The notes under the pieces are model-generated. The model was given only the letters and a program-made list of their open reading frames with translations. It did not search any database and was not told the DNA's origin. DNA of 23,177 nt, from assembly GCA_046261875.1 (NCBI GenBank), contig JBHENW010000141.1:1-23177 (forward strand), in the 5' to 3' direction. This document shows positions 8,737 to 15,117 of this stretch, one piece after another. The position numbers and the translations under genes are program-made. This DNA comes from JBHENW01 sp046261875 (GTDB lineage Bacteria; Acidobacteriota; Thermoanaerobaculia; UBA5066; Gp7-AA6). How positions within the stretch are numbered: the stretch's first letter is position 1; each line of letters starts with the position of its first letter.

Positions 8737-9780
8737 TCAGCGTTGAATAGTCCGAACAGCCTGGCTTCTCCGGATCGGACGGACCGTTAGCCGCTCTATC
8801 GGCACCCTAAGACGACCAATCGATCGGCCGTTCGCAAACCAGAGCGCCCCATCGGCTCCGACTGTCAATGACGGACCGACCGACTCGCGGAAGGGTCCGG
8901 GAAGCTCTGTGATCGCGCCTTCGGTGGTGATTCGCCCGATTCTGTTGCCGATCCATTCAGTGAACCAGAGCGCGCCATCGACCCCCGTGACGATACCCCC
9001 GAGACCACTGCCGAGTGTGGGAAGGGGAAACTCGGTGATGGCGCCTTCCGTGGTAATCCGACCGACTTTGTTCCCCTCAGTCTCAGTAAACCAGAGGGCA
9101 CCATCCGGCCCGGCGGTGATACTACTTGGCCGAGCCTCCGGGGTCGGGATGGAGAATTCGGTGATCTGACCGTCAGTCGTGATTCGTCCGATGTTGTTGC
9201 CACGTGCTTCTGTGAACCACAAAGCGCCGTCAGGCCCCGCAGTAATGACCCATGGACGACTCCCGGGGGTCGGAACTGAGAACTCCGTGACGGTTCCGCC
9301 GTCAGGCGTGATGCGACCGATCCTGTTCCCAATTAACTCGGTGAACCAGACGGCGCCGTCTGGGCCAGCAGTAATTCCGATAGGACGGTTCAAGTCAAAG
9401 GTAGCGGGTGGTATTGGGAATTCCGTTATGACTCCGGCCGGTGTGATTCGGGCAATTTGGTCAACGGATAACTCGGTGAACCAGACATTGCCATCCGGCC
9501 CAGCTGCGATCAGATCCGGCCCGCTCTCGCTGGTCGGCGTGGCGAACAGGGTGATCACACCGTCCGGAGTAATCCGTCCGACGTCTTGACCGGCTGATCC
9601 TGCTAAGTCCGCGGCGCAGGTGAACCACACGTTCCCGTCGGGTCCAGTGGTTATTCCGACCGGAAAACAGCCACTTCCTGGCGGGACCGGGAACTCGGCG
9701 ACATCGGCCGTCTGCGCTCTGACGGTGCTGTCGATGGCAAGGTAACTTGCGAGCAAGACTAACGAGCTAAGGCGACTCAT
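8737..9780 (-). CDS. Secreted seven-bladed beta-propeller, virginiamycin B lyase-like (Vgb family), probably not a lyase
   Basis: This 347-residue protein has a Sec signal (MSRLSSLVLLASYLAIDS, cleavage near residue 22). Seven repeats of about 42 residues follow, each built on ITAGPDGALWFTE, then GNxIGRITTDG, then ITEFxIPTP. The aromatic WFT/WFA motif occurs seven times, matching a seven-bladed propeller. Proteins of this type are routinely named streptogramin lyase, but the whole sequence contains no histidine, so the catalytic His of true Vgb cannot be present. A binding or structural role outside the cytoplasm is more likely. CCGGAG just before the ATG is the ribosome site. The gene ends 2 bases from the attC-like site at 8618-8734. 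At over 1.4 kb this is the largest cassette of the array. Repeat fold is firm; function unknown. Confidence 0.88.
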   Translation of the reverse strand: MSRLSSLVLLASYLAIDSTVRAQTADVAEFPVPPGSGCFPVGITTGPDGNVWFTCAADLAGSAGQDVGRITPDGVITLFATPTSESGPDLIAAGPDGNVWFTELSVDQIARITPAGVITEFPIPPATFDLNRPIGITAGPDGAVWFTELIGNRIGRITPDGGTVTEFSVPTPGSRPWVITAGPDGALWFTEARGNNIGRITTDGQITEFSIPTPEARPSSITAGPDGALWFTETEGNKVGRITTEGAITEFPLPTLGSGLGGIVTGVDGALWFTEWIGNRIGRITTEGAITELPGPFRESVGPSLTVGADGALWFANGRSIGRLRVPIERLTVRPIRRSQAVRTIQR

Positions 9781-10041
9781 CTCCGGAGCCCTGGGTTCGA
9801 GTAATCTACAACCGCGCGCTCCCTCGGGTGGCGTCGGCGACGTGTGCCAACCGATAGTTCCTGTCAGGCGAAATCACGAAGCGCGGATTAGGCGGTTCAT
9901 GTACGTGCATACTCCTGTTATCGTACTCGCTCTAGCACCCGGCCCGCCCTTGACCCCGATCAGGTCCTGGTCTTTCAGCAAGGCCGTTCCCGTCCCGTTC
10001 ATGATCACTCGAGCTAGCTCGTCGCGGCCTTTTCATCGGTT
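9781..10041. other. Leader of the propeller cassette, no convincing gene
   Basis: These 261 bases lie between attC 10042-10168 and the propeller start, longer than the 20-105-base leaders of the other cassettes. A 42-codon - strand frame (ATG at 10002, stop at 9874) has no ribosome site and no recognisable motif. The stretch could hold a cassette promoter or a remnant of a former gene. Confidence 0.5.
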
Positions 10042-10168
10042 GCCTAACGAGTCGGCGTTCAGCGGCGAGCGGCGAACGGGCGGCCGCTGTACCGCCGAAC
10101 CGCCCCCGGCGAACCAGAGAAACTGAGCGGCCGCGAGGCCGCGAGTCCGCTGCAACGCCATGTTAGGC
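10042..10168 (-). other. attC site of the hicBA cassette (127 bp)
   Basis: The end boxes are perfect complements, GCCTAAC at 10042-10048 and GTTAGGC at 10162-10168. On the - strand the left arm reads GGCGTTGCAGCGGACTCGCG and the right arm pairs with it as CCGCTGAACGCC, leaving one unpaired G, the usual attC asymmetry. It lies 11 bases after the broken hicA stop. Confidence 0.9.
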
Positions 10169-10179
10169 CCGCGCTGGAT

Positions 10180-10382
10180 TCACAGCAGCTTCTTGAACTT
10201 CTCGACCGTCATCCCAGCATCCCGAATAATTCCGCCCATAGTGAATGCATTCACCGGGTTGTGCCGAGGAATCGTGAGAAACCGAACGCCATCGGTCATG
10301 ACCGCGTGCTTGGCACCTTGACCCCAGCCTTCTCAAGCGCCCGAATAGCTTCCTGGTGATTTACACCGGGCAGCTTCGGCAT
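10180..10382 (-). pseudogene. hicA: HicA-family toxin, frameshifted
   Basis: From ATG 10382 the - strand gives MPKLPGVNHQEAIRALEKAG, a typical HicA start (dsRBD-like mRNA interferase). It then leaves frame after about residue 22. The rest of HicA, AKHAVMTDGVRFLTIPRHNP then VNAFTMGGIIRDAGMTVEKF, is intact in another frame and stops at 10180. It includes the catalytic His of the KH motif. Compared with normal HicA, about four residues plus the frame are missing at the break near 10311-10322 (usually a VVRQG-like segment). This suggests a deletion of about 10-13 bases rather than a single-base error. The gene starts 2 bases after the hicB stop. The toxin is probably inactive as written. Confidence 0.82.
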
Positions 10383-10384
10383 AG

Positions 10385-10582
10385 CTAACTCGGGACTTCG
10401 ACTTCCCGGACTTCTGAGCTCCTCAACGATTCCTCGACCGCTGCAAGGTACTCGCGGATGGCGTCTTGAATGTTTTCCAGAGCCTCTTCCTCCGAGCTCC
10501 CTTGCGACCAGCAGCCCGGAAGCCCCGGACATGAGACGGCATACCCTTCATCCGTCCGCTTCAGGACGACCTTGTACCGCAT
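10385..10582 (-). CDS. hicB: HicB-family antitoxin
   Basis: This 65-residue protein, MRYKVVLKRTDEGYAVSCPG then LPGCWSQGSSEEEALENIQD, is the partial RNase-H-like HicB fold that binds and neutralises HicA. It lacks an obvious C-terminal DNA-binding domain, as in short HicB proteins. Order is antitoxin first, then toxin, the reverse of the classical hicAB operon but common in cassettes. The start is 35 bases from attC 10618-10744. With hicA broken, it may persist as an orphan antitoxin. Confidence 0.88.
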   Translation of the reverse strand: MRYKVVLKRTDEGYAVSCPGLPGCWSQGSSEEEALENIQDAIREYLAAVEESLRSSEVREVEVPS

Positions 10583-10617
10583 CCCCTAATCCTACTCCTG
10601 CCAACCGAGCCGCTTCG

Positions 10618-10744
10618 GCCTAACGGCACGGCGTTCAGCGGCGAGCGGCCGCCAGCCAGTCGCTGGACCGCCAGACCGCCGCCGGCGCCCTGAACCGGCC
10701 TGACAGCCACGAGGACGCGAGCCCGCTGCAACGCCATGTTAGAC
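10618..10744 (-). other. attC site of the GIY-YIG cassette (127 bp)
   Basis: The end boxes are GCCTAAC at 10618-10624 and GTTAGAC at 10738-10744. The arms match those of the attC at 10042: GCGTTCAGCGGCGAGCGGC on one side and CCGCTGCAACGCCATGTTAG on the other, with the same extra base. Both sites are 127 bp. It lies 13 bases after the GIY-YIG-like gene's stop. Confidence 0.9.
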
Positions 10745-10757
10745 GGCTGGGTGAACC

Positions 10758-11162
10758 CTAGCGGTTGCGGGCAGCCACTTCGGCTCCGTAGCAGTCTGAC
10801 GCTCCGCAACAGCAACGCTCCGTCGACCCTTTAGGACGACCTTCTAGGATTCCTGCAGGAATCGAGGAGCGTCCAAACCCATTTGTGGCGAGCTGGTGAA
10901 GCTTCACCAACTCCATTTCGCGAAGCCTGGCGCGGGCGGGGCAATGATGGCGTTCAAGAATTGTCACTTCGATCTGAGTAGGTCCACCGCGGGCCTCGAC
11001 ATACGCTCGGAAATCCGCATTGCGTCCAGTCCAACTGTGCGCGCGTTGCTCCGATCCTGATCCGATATGGAAGAACGTGCCCTCGCCCCGCATTTTGAGC
11101 CCGTATACGATTTCGCCGGGCCCGTCATGTGCTTGAGAACTCGGACGATCAGATTCGTTCAT
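10758..11162 (-). CDS. Small GIY-YIG-like nuclease-fold protein with Cys-rich tail
   Basis: This 134-residue cassette protein resembles GIY-YIG endonuclease domains. IVYGLKM aligns with the first GIY strand, TFFHIGSGSEQRAHSW with the YIG strand and following Arg, and ARLREMELVKLH with the helix carrying the metal-binding Glu. The canonical Tyr pair is partly changed (VYG, FHIG), so activity is uncertain. The C-terminus, STERCCCGASDCYGAEV, holds four cysteines and could bind a metal. The gene lies 27 bases inside its cassette and stops 13 bases before attC 10618-10744. A role in DNA processing is a guess; structure prediction would settle the fold. Confidence 0.6.
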   Translation of the reverse strand: MNESDRPSSQAHDGPGEIVYGLKMRGEGTFFHIGSGSEQRAHSWTGRNADFRAYVEARGGPTQIEVTILERHHCPARARLREMELVKLHQLATNGFGRSSIPAGILEGRPKGSTERCCCGASDCYGAEVAARNR

Positions 11163-11189
11163 CTGTGGGATTGCCTCACTGCATCAGCC

Positions 11190-11262
11190 GTCTAACGTGA
11201 TGCCGGTCAGCCGCGGCGCTCACGATTGCACCAGCGCCGTCGGCTGCAACGGCGGGTTAGGC
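11190..11262 (-). other. attC site of the SnoaL-like cassette (73 bp)
   Basis: GTCTAAC at 11190-11196 and GTTAGGC at 11256-11262 are the end boxes. On the - strand the left arm GTTGCAGCCG pairs with CGGCTGACC, again with one extra base in the left arm. It lies 35 bases after the stop of the SnoaL-like gene and 27 bases before the GIY-YIG-like start. Confidence 0.87.
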
Positions 11263-11297
11263 GCCTCACCGGCTGCACACGCGACGCCGATCTAGGT

Positions 11298-11714
11298 TCA
11301 ACCAGGCAGAGCACCGAGTTGTTGCAGCAACCCGAACACGTCGAATTCTCCCCAGCGCTCCACGATTCGACCGCCTTCGACACGAATGATGTCAATCCCG
11401 CGCAATTTCACCTCTTTGCCCGTCGCCGCGATCCCCATCAGTGAGCCGGTGTGCCGCCCCCGCGCGGTCCAGCGCAAGACCGCTTTGTCGCCTTCGACAA
11501 TCACATCCTCGTTCTGTACTCTGAACTCCGAAAACGCGTTGAAATACGTCGCTGTCAACCGCTTATAGCCCTCCCGCCCCTGTTCCTGACCGGGAGCCAG
11601 GTCGTGGTCAGTGAAATCAGGAGCCATAAGTTCGTCGAGCACCCCAACGTCGCTCTTGTCCCAGCACTCCTCGGTAAAGCGCCTCGCGATGTCGCGAGTT
11701 TCAATGGTGCCCAT
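11298..11714 (-). CDS. SnoaL-like / ester cyclase family protein (NTF2 fold)
   Basis: This 138-residue single-domain protein fits the SnoaL-like polyketide cyclase/ester cyclase family: RRFTEECWDKSDVGVLDELM, APDFTDHD, EGYKRLTATYFNAF, then VEGDKAVLRWTARGRHTG, GIAATGKEVKLRGIDIIRVE and GGRIVERWGEFD. The cone-shaped NTF2 fold binds small hydrophobic ligands; the real substrate is unknown and most members are not polyketide enzymes. The ATG at 11712-11714 follows AGGGGACACGCA and is preferred over an earlier in-frame start at 11759. It is the first clearly delimited cassette gene at the upstream end of the array, with a leader of about 105 bases. Confidence 0.82.
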   Translation of the reverse strand: MGTIETRDIARRFTEECWDKSDVGVLDELMAPDFTDHDLAPGQEQGREGYKRLTATYFNAFSEFRVQNEDVIVEGDKAVLRWTARGRHTGSLMGIAATGKEVKLRGIDIIRVEGGRIVERWGEFDVFGLLQQLGALPG

Positions 11715-11819
11715 TGCGTGTCCCCTATTCCTTCGAGTGGTTCGTAAAGCCGTTCTCACCCATCCACACGATTGTGTACCCTACCGTGCCGACAGAACGG
11801 CTGTCAGATCAGGGAGTGC

Positions 11820-11940
11820 GCCTAACTTCTTATTAGACCGACGAATGGGCGCGTCCATACCTTGCGTCGCACGCAGCCTATTCCGCCCACGGCGAGGAGA
11901 TAGGCTGCGATCGGGCAGCCTAGTGCGAGGCGGGTTAGGC
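11820..11940 (-). other. Atypical att-like site with alternating inverted 8-mers
   Basis: GCCTAAC at 11820-11826 and GTTAGGC at 11934-11940 are perfect core boxes 121 bp apart, but the sequence just inside them is not complementary as in a normal attC. Instead GCAGCCTA (11873 and 11915) alternates with its complement TAGGCTGC (11901 and 11936). TCGCAC at 11867-11872 also pairs with GTGCGA at 11923-11928. It marks the start of the SnoaL-like cassette and may be a degraded or rearranged attC or the old attI end of the array. Confidence 0.45.
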
Positions 11941-12038
11941 TGCCCTGCCCAGTCGCTCGAGCCGCAATCAATTTGACCTCTCCGTCGATTAGAGCACGGC
12001 TCACTGCCGACCGGCGAAAGCCGCCGCAACCAGGCACG

Positions 12039-12914
12039 CTAGATGGTTTGCCGGCGCCTCAGCCGCAGTTCGGCCACGATGATTCCCGCCAGCACGAGCG
12101 CGCCTCCCGCGAGCCCGCGCGAACCGAGCCGCTCGCCGAGCAGCCACGCGGCGAGCAACGCCGCCCAGACCGGCTCCAGCGCGAACAGGATCGCCGCGTG
12201 AGTCGCGCTCATGTAACGCTGCGCCCAGGTCTGGCCGAAGAACGTGCCGACCGTTCCGATGGACCCCAGGTAGAGGATGCTCCAGAGGAACCGGCCGGCC
12301 CAGACAACGGGCCGAGCCTCCGCCGCCGCGGCGTGGAACCCGCCGAGCAGGGGGCTGCGCAGGAGCAGCGAGAGCAGTCCGGCGACGATCGCGACGACGG
12401 CGAGCTGCGCGGCGGTGAGGAGCGCGGAATCGTGCGCAGAGGAGCGTTCGGCCATCTCGACGATGTAAAAGGCGAAGACGACGCCGCAGCCGAAGACCAT
12501 CAGGTCGCCCCGGTTGATCGGCCCGCCGCCGGCCGGGAGCGTCAGGAGGATGAAGCCCGCCGACGCGAGCGCGATGCCGAGCCCGTTCTCGAGCGAGGGC
12601 AGCTTGCGCGTGCGCAGGTAAGCCGCGAACGGCGTCAGAACGACAGAGAGCCCGGTGAGGAACGCCGCGTTGGACGCCGTCGTCTCGAGCTGGCCGATGA
12701 CCTGAAGCGACATGCCGGACGCGAGGAGAAGTCCGAGGATGGCGCCGTCGGCGAGCCACCCGCGAGTGCGCGGCCGTTTCCAGACGAACGGCGCGAGGAG
12801 GAGAGTCGCGAGCGTGAACCGCGCGAAGAGGAAGGCGAGCGGCGGTGCCGTCTCGAGAACCCGGTTCACGACGATGAAGGAGGAGCCCCAGACGAGCGTG
12901 ACGCCGACGAGCAC
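12039..12914 (-). CDS. EamA/DMT-family transporter
   Basis: This is an inner-membrane protein of about 291 residues with roughly ten hydrophobic segments in two EamA repeats. The first starts VTLVWGSSFIVVNRVLETAP, ending near LPAGGGPINRGD; the second runs from MVFGCGVVFAFYIVEMAER to AALLAAWLLGERLGSRGLAG. The LLGERL string in the last helices is typical of drug/metabolite exporters. Substrate cannot be told. The start given is a GTG immediately before the first membrane helix. No ATG lies in frame upstream, and a short Pro-rich leader from a CTG is also possible. It is divergent from gltX across about 93 bases. Its stop is about 100 bases from the cassette array. Confidence 0.87.
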   Translation of the reverse strand: MLVGVTLVWGSSFIVVNRVLETAPPLAFLFARFTLATLLLAPFVWKRPRTRGWLADGAILGLLLASGMSLQVIGQLETTASNAAFLTGLSVVLTPFAAYLRTRKLPSLENGLGIALASAGFILLTLPAGGGPINRGDLMVFGCGVVFAFYIVEMAERSSAHDSALLTAAQLAVVAIVAGLLSLLLRSPLLGGFHAAAAEARPVVWAGRFLWSILYLGSIGTVGTFFGQTWAQRYMSATHAAILFALEPVWAALLAAWLLGERLGSRGLAGGALVLAGIIVAELRLRRRQTI

Positions 12915-13007
12915 GGCGTCGGGAAGCCACCGGGAGGGCGGCGCGGCGGTCTCCGGCGGCTCGGACGGAGGTGGTGAGCTCAGCGCCGGTAGGCTAGCAT
13001 TCGCGCC

Positions 13008-14456
13008 TTGCCGGAACCGACAGATAGACCGCGCGTCCGCTTCGCCCCCTCCCCGACGGGATCACTGCACGTGGGCGGCGCCCGCACAGCCCTCTACAAC
13101 CTCCTGTTCGCCCGCCGCGGTCAGGGGACGTTCATCCTGCGCATCGAGGACACCGACGTCGAGCGCTCCCGGAAGGAGCTGTCGCAGCAGATCCTCTCGG
13201 CCATGGAATGGCTGGGCCTCGGTTACGACGAAGGGCCGTACCATCAGTCGCGGCGGTACGACCTCTACCGCGGCGCCGCCGACCGCCTGGTCGCGGAAGA
13301 CAAGGCGTACCGGGCCTTCGAGACTCCCGAGGAGCTCGAGGCGGAGCGCAGGCGGGCGCAAGCCGAGGGCCGGCCCTACCGGTACTCCGGAGCCGGGCGC
13401 GAGATCGCGCCGGATGAAAGCGAGCGGCGCGCGCGGACCGGCGACCGCCACGTCATCCGGCTCCGAATGCCCGCCGAGACGATCGTCGTCGAGGACCTGA
13501 TCCGCGGGCGCGTCGAGTTCCCGGCGGAGGCCAACGACGATTTCGTCCTCGTGCGGTCGGACGGCCATCCCCTGTATCACTTCACCGTCTGCGTGGACGA
13601 CGTGGACATGCGCATCACGCACGTGCTGCGGGGGGACGACCACCTGGCGAACACTCCGAAGCACGTGGCGCTATTCCGCGCGCTCGGCTCCCCCGTCCCC
13701 GCATTCGCACATCTCGGGATGATTCTCGGCACGGATCGCCGCAAGCTCTCGAAGCGGCACGGCGCGGCGGCCGTCGAGAAGTGGCGCGACCAGGGGATCC
13801 TCGCCGAGGCGCTCGTGAACTTCCTCGCCCTGCTCGGATGGTCGCCCGGCGACGACCGCGAGCTGATGACCCGGGAGGAAATGGAACGGGAGTTTTCCCT
13901 CGAACGCGTCGGCGCCTCCCCTTCCGTGTTCGATCCCGAAAAGCTCCTCTGGATGAACTCCCAGTACATGGCGCGTCTGCCGGCGAGCGAGCTTCTCGAG
14001 CGATCGGCCCCGCACGCGGCGTCCGGCCTGCCGCCCGCCGAGGTTGCCCTGCGCGCGATCGATCTCCACCGCACGCGCGCGCGGACGACGATCGAGATGG
14101 GCCGCGCGCTCTCGACCTACGCGGCGGACCCGGCGGAATACGACGCGGACGGCATGCGCAAGCAGGTCAAGCCGGACACGGCCGCGCACCTCGGCCGGCT
14201 GATCGCGCGTTGGGAGGCGGAGCCGGACTGGACGGTCGAGGCGCTGGAGCGCGGCCTGCGCGAGACCGCCGCCACCCTCGGTGTCGGCGCCGGGAAGCTG
14301 ATCCACCCGACGCGGCTCGCTCTGACCGGCATCACGGTCGGCGCGCCGCTCTTCGACGTGGCGGAGGTGCTGGGGCGGGAGACGGCGCTGCGCCGGATGC
14401 GCCGGTTCGTCGAAAGGATCGGAGCCGGGGAGCCGACGACGTCAGCTCTTCTCTGA
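13008..14456 (+). CDS. gltX: Glutamate--tRNA ligase
   Basis: GltX charges tRNA-Glu (and in many bacteria tRNA-Gln) with glutamate. The 482-residue length is normal for the bacterial class I enzyme. The HIGH-type signature is in FAPSPTGSLHVGGARTALYN (HVGG at 21-24) and the KMSKS-type motif is KLSKRHG near 246-252. The family strings YHFTVCVDDVDMRITHVLRG and LLGWSPG are present, and the C-terminal anticodon-binding helices are complete. The start is TTG at 13008, immediately before the conserved PRVRFAPSPTG; no better start lies upstream. Its 3' end overlaps the convergent zinc-ribbon gene by 15 bases. This is a housekeeping gene marking the stable chromosome beside the array. Confidence 0.96.
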   Translation: MPEPTDRPRVRFAPSPTGSLHVGGARTALYNLLFARRGQGTFILRIEDTDVERSRKELSQQILSAMEWLGLGYDEGPYHQSRRYDLYRGAADRLVAEDKAYRAFETPEELEAERRRAQAEGRPYRYSGAGREIAPDESERRARTGDRHVIRLRMPAETIVVEDLIRGRVEFPAEANDDFVLVRSDGHPLYHFTVCVDDVDMRITHVLRGDDHLANTPKHVALFRALGSPVPAFAHLGMILGTDRRKLSKRHGAAAVEKWRDQGILAEALVNFLALLGWSPGDDRELMTREEMEREFSLERVGASPSVFDPEKLLWMNSQYMARLPASELLERSAPHAASGLPPAEVALRAIDLHRTRARTTIEMGRALSTYAADPAEYDADGMRKQVKPDTAAHLGRLIARWEAEPDWTVEALERGLRETAATLGVGAGKLIHPTRLALTGITVGAPLFDVAEVLGRETALRRMRRFVERIGAGEPTTSALL

Positions 14457-14783
14457 CTCGTACTCCTGGCGGAGGCGATCGAGGTCGTTCAACGCCTTGC
14501 GGAGGACGGCGATGACCCGCGGGACTTCCCGGCCGTAGTACTTCAACTCCGGATCGCAGTCCGTCAGGCCGTACACGGCCTCGTCCTTCTCGAGCCGATC
14601 TTTCTCGAAGGTGAGCCGCTCGGTGAGCTCGTCGAGCTCGGTGCGCAGGACGAACGCAAGGTCCCGGATCCCCAGGAAACGGCTGCATTGCGGACAATGC
14701 ACTTCCTCGCTGCCCGTGTCGGGGATTCCGTCGATGACGAACTGCCTCTCGCAGCGAGGGCACTCGAAGACTTCCGGGATCAC
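14442..14783 (-). CDS. Small zinc-ribbon protein with C-terminal coiled coil, function unknown
   Basis: From GTG 14783 it codes for 113 residues. The N-terminus carries two CxxC knuckles, FECPRCERQFVIDG and VHCPQCSRFLG, forming a likely zinc ribbon. The rest is helical and charged (LRTELDELTERLTFEKDRLE, then VLRKALNDLDRLRQEYESEK), suggesting a coiled coil. I do not recognise the family. The start is uncertain: no Shine-Dalgarno is visible, and upstream in-frame sequence lacks conserved features. Its last 15 bases overlap the end of gltX on the other strand, which favours a real, tightly packed gene. Confidence 0.62.
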   Translation of the reverse strand: MIPEVFECPRCERQFVIDGIPDTGSEEVHCPQCSRFLGIRDLAFVLRTELDELTERLTFEKDRLEKDEAVYGLTDCDPELKYYGREVPRVIAVLRKALNDLDRLRQEYESEKS

Positions 14784-14850
14784 GGGCGCAGTGTAGCGCC
14801 GGAGACCCCGGCGGCCGCAAGGCCCCAGGTTCTCGAGAGCCGAACTGTCC

Positions 14851-15117
14851 TCAAACGGTATCGCTCCAAAGGGAATGGACCTTATGGTCGCGGCGCGAGG
14901 AGTCTCCGCCCTCGGAGGAGCCTCGCGCCGCGGGAGGCGGAGCGCAAGCGAGGCGCAGCCGAGCAAGCGAAGCCGACGTGGGGAGGAGGCTCGCGTCGCG
15001 GGAGCCGCAGCGCAGCGAGCGGCCAGGCGGGCGGTCGAGCGTGATCCGCGAGCCGTCGGCCGGTGCCAAAAGCAGGCCGCGAGCGCAACGAAGGCGACGG
15101 TTCAAACGGCATCGCTC
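14851..15117. repeat. GC-rich repeat block bounded by a 16-base direct repeat
   Basis: TCAAACGGTATCGCTC (14851-14866) and TCAAACGGCATCGCTC (15102-15117) match in 15 of 16 bases and bracket about 235 bases of very GC-rich sequence. The right copy contains the stop codon of the TldE-like gene. Inside, a unit of about 38 bases beginning GGAGGAG and containing CTCGCG and CGCGGGAG is present twice, at 14914 and 14982. No gene is supported here. It could be a small insertion with a duplicated end or a local duplication. Confidence 0.55.
14890..14931. terminator. Large two-part hairpin downstream of the tldD-tldE pair
   Basis: GCGGCGCGAGG at 14890-14900 pairs exactly with CCTCGCGCCGC at 14921-14931. 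The loop itself holds CTCCG (14904-14908) and CGGAG (14913-14917) around CCCT. No T-run follows on either strand, so it may be a terminator of unusual type, an mRNA 3'-end stabiliser, or a palindromic repeat. Confidence 0.45.

Larger units (their letters stand above)
8037..11940 (-). mobile_element. Integron gene-cassette array without visible integrase (CALIN-type)
   Basis: Five attC-like sites at 8037, 8618, 10042, 10618 and 11190, plus an atypical site at 11820, separate five cassettes whose genes are all on the - strand. Each gene (or pair) stops 2, 2-13 or at most 35 bases before an attC, as integron cassettes do. The sites carry GCCTAAC/GTTAGGC-type end boxes. The extra unpaired base lies in the left arm when read on the - strand, which gives the same orientation as the genes. 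No tyrosine integrase with an integron-type insert is seen in the window. On the upstream (high-coordinate) side the neighbour is an EamA transporter. The array may be a detached cluster or its integrase may lie elsewhere. Cargo is mostly toxin-antitoxin-like or unknown, as is common in sedentary arrays. Confidence 0.85.

Noticed and set aside
9840..9905. Extra attC suspected from GCCTAAT/GTTGGCA-like boxes
   Set aside because: No complementary arms, wrong box spacing and no gene ending beside it.
9874..10002. 42-codon - strand frame in the propeller cassette leader
   Set aside because: No ribosome site, no motif, and no family resemblance; too short to support on composition alone.
11822..12037. 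71-codon - strand frame with a hydrophobic stretch (CPIAAYLLAVGGIGC)
   Set aside because: It runs through the inverted 8-mer structure and both att-like core boxes, with no ribosome site; likely chance reading of the att-like region.
8014..12038. CRISPR array as an explanation for the spaced repeats
   Set aside because: Repeats are imperfect palindromes 70-127 bp long separated by genes of 0.4-1.4 kb, not short direct repeats with uniform spacers.
11973..12977. Long + strand frame opposite the EamA transporter, rich in Arg and Glu
   Set aside because: Antisense to a clear ten-helix membrane protein; composition is that of a shadow frame.
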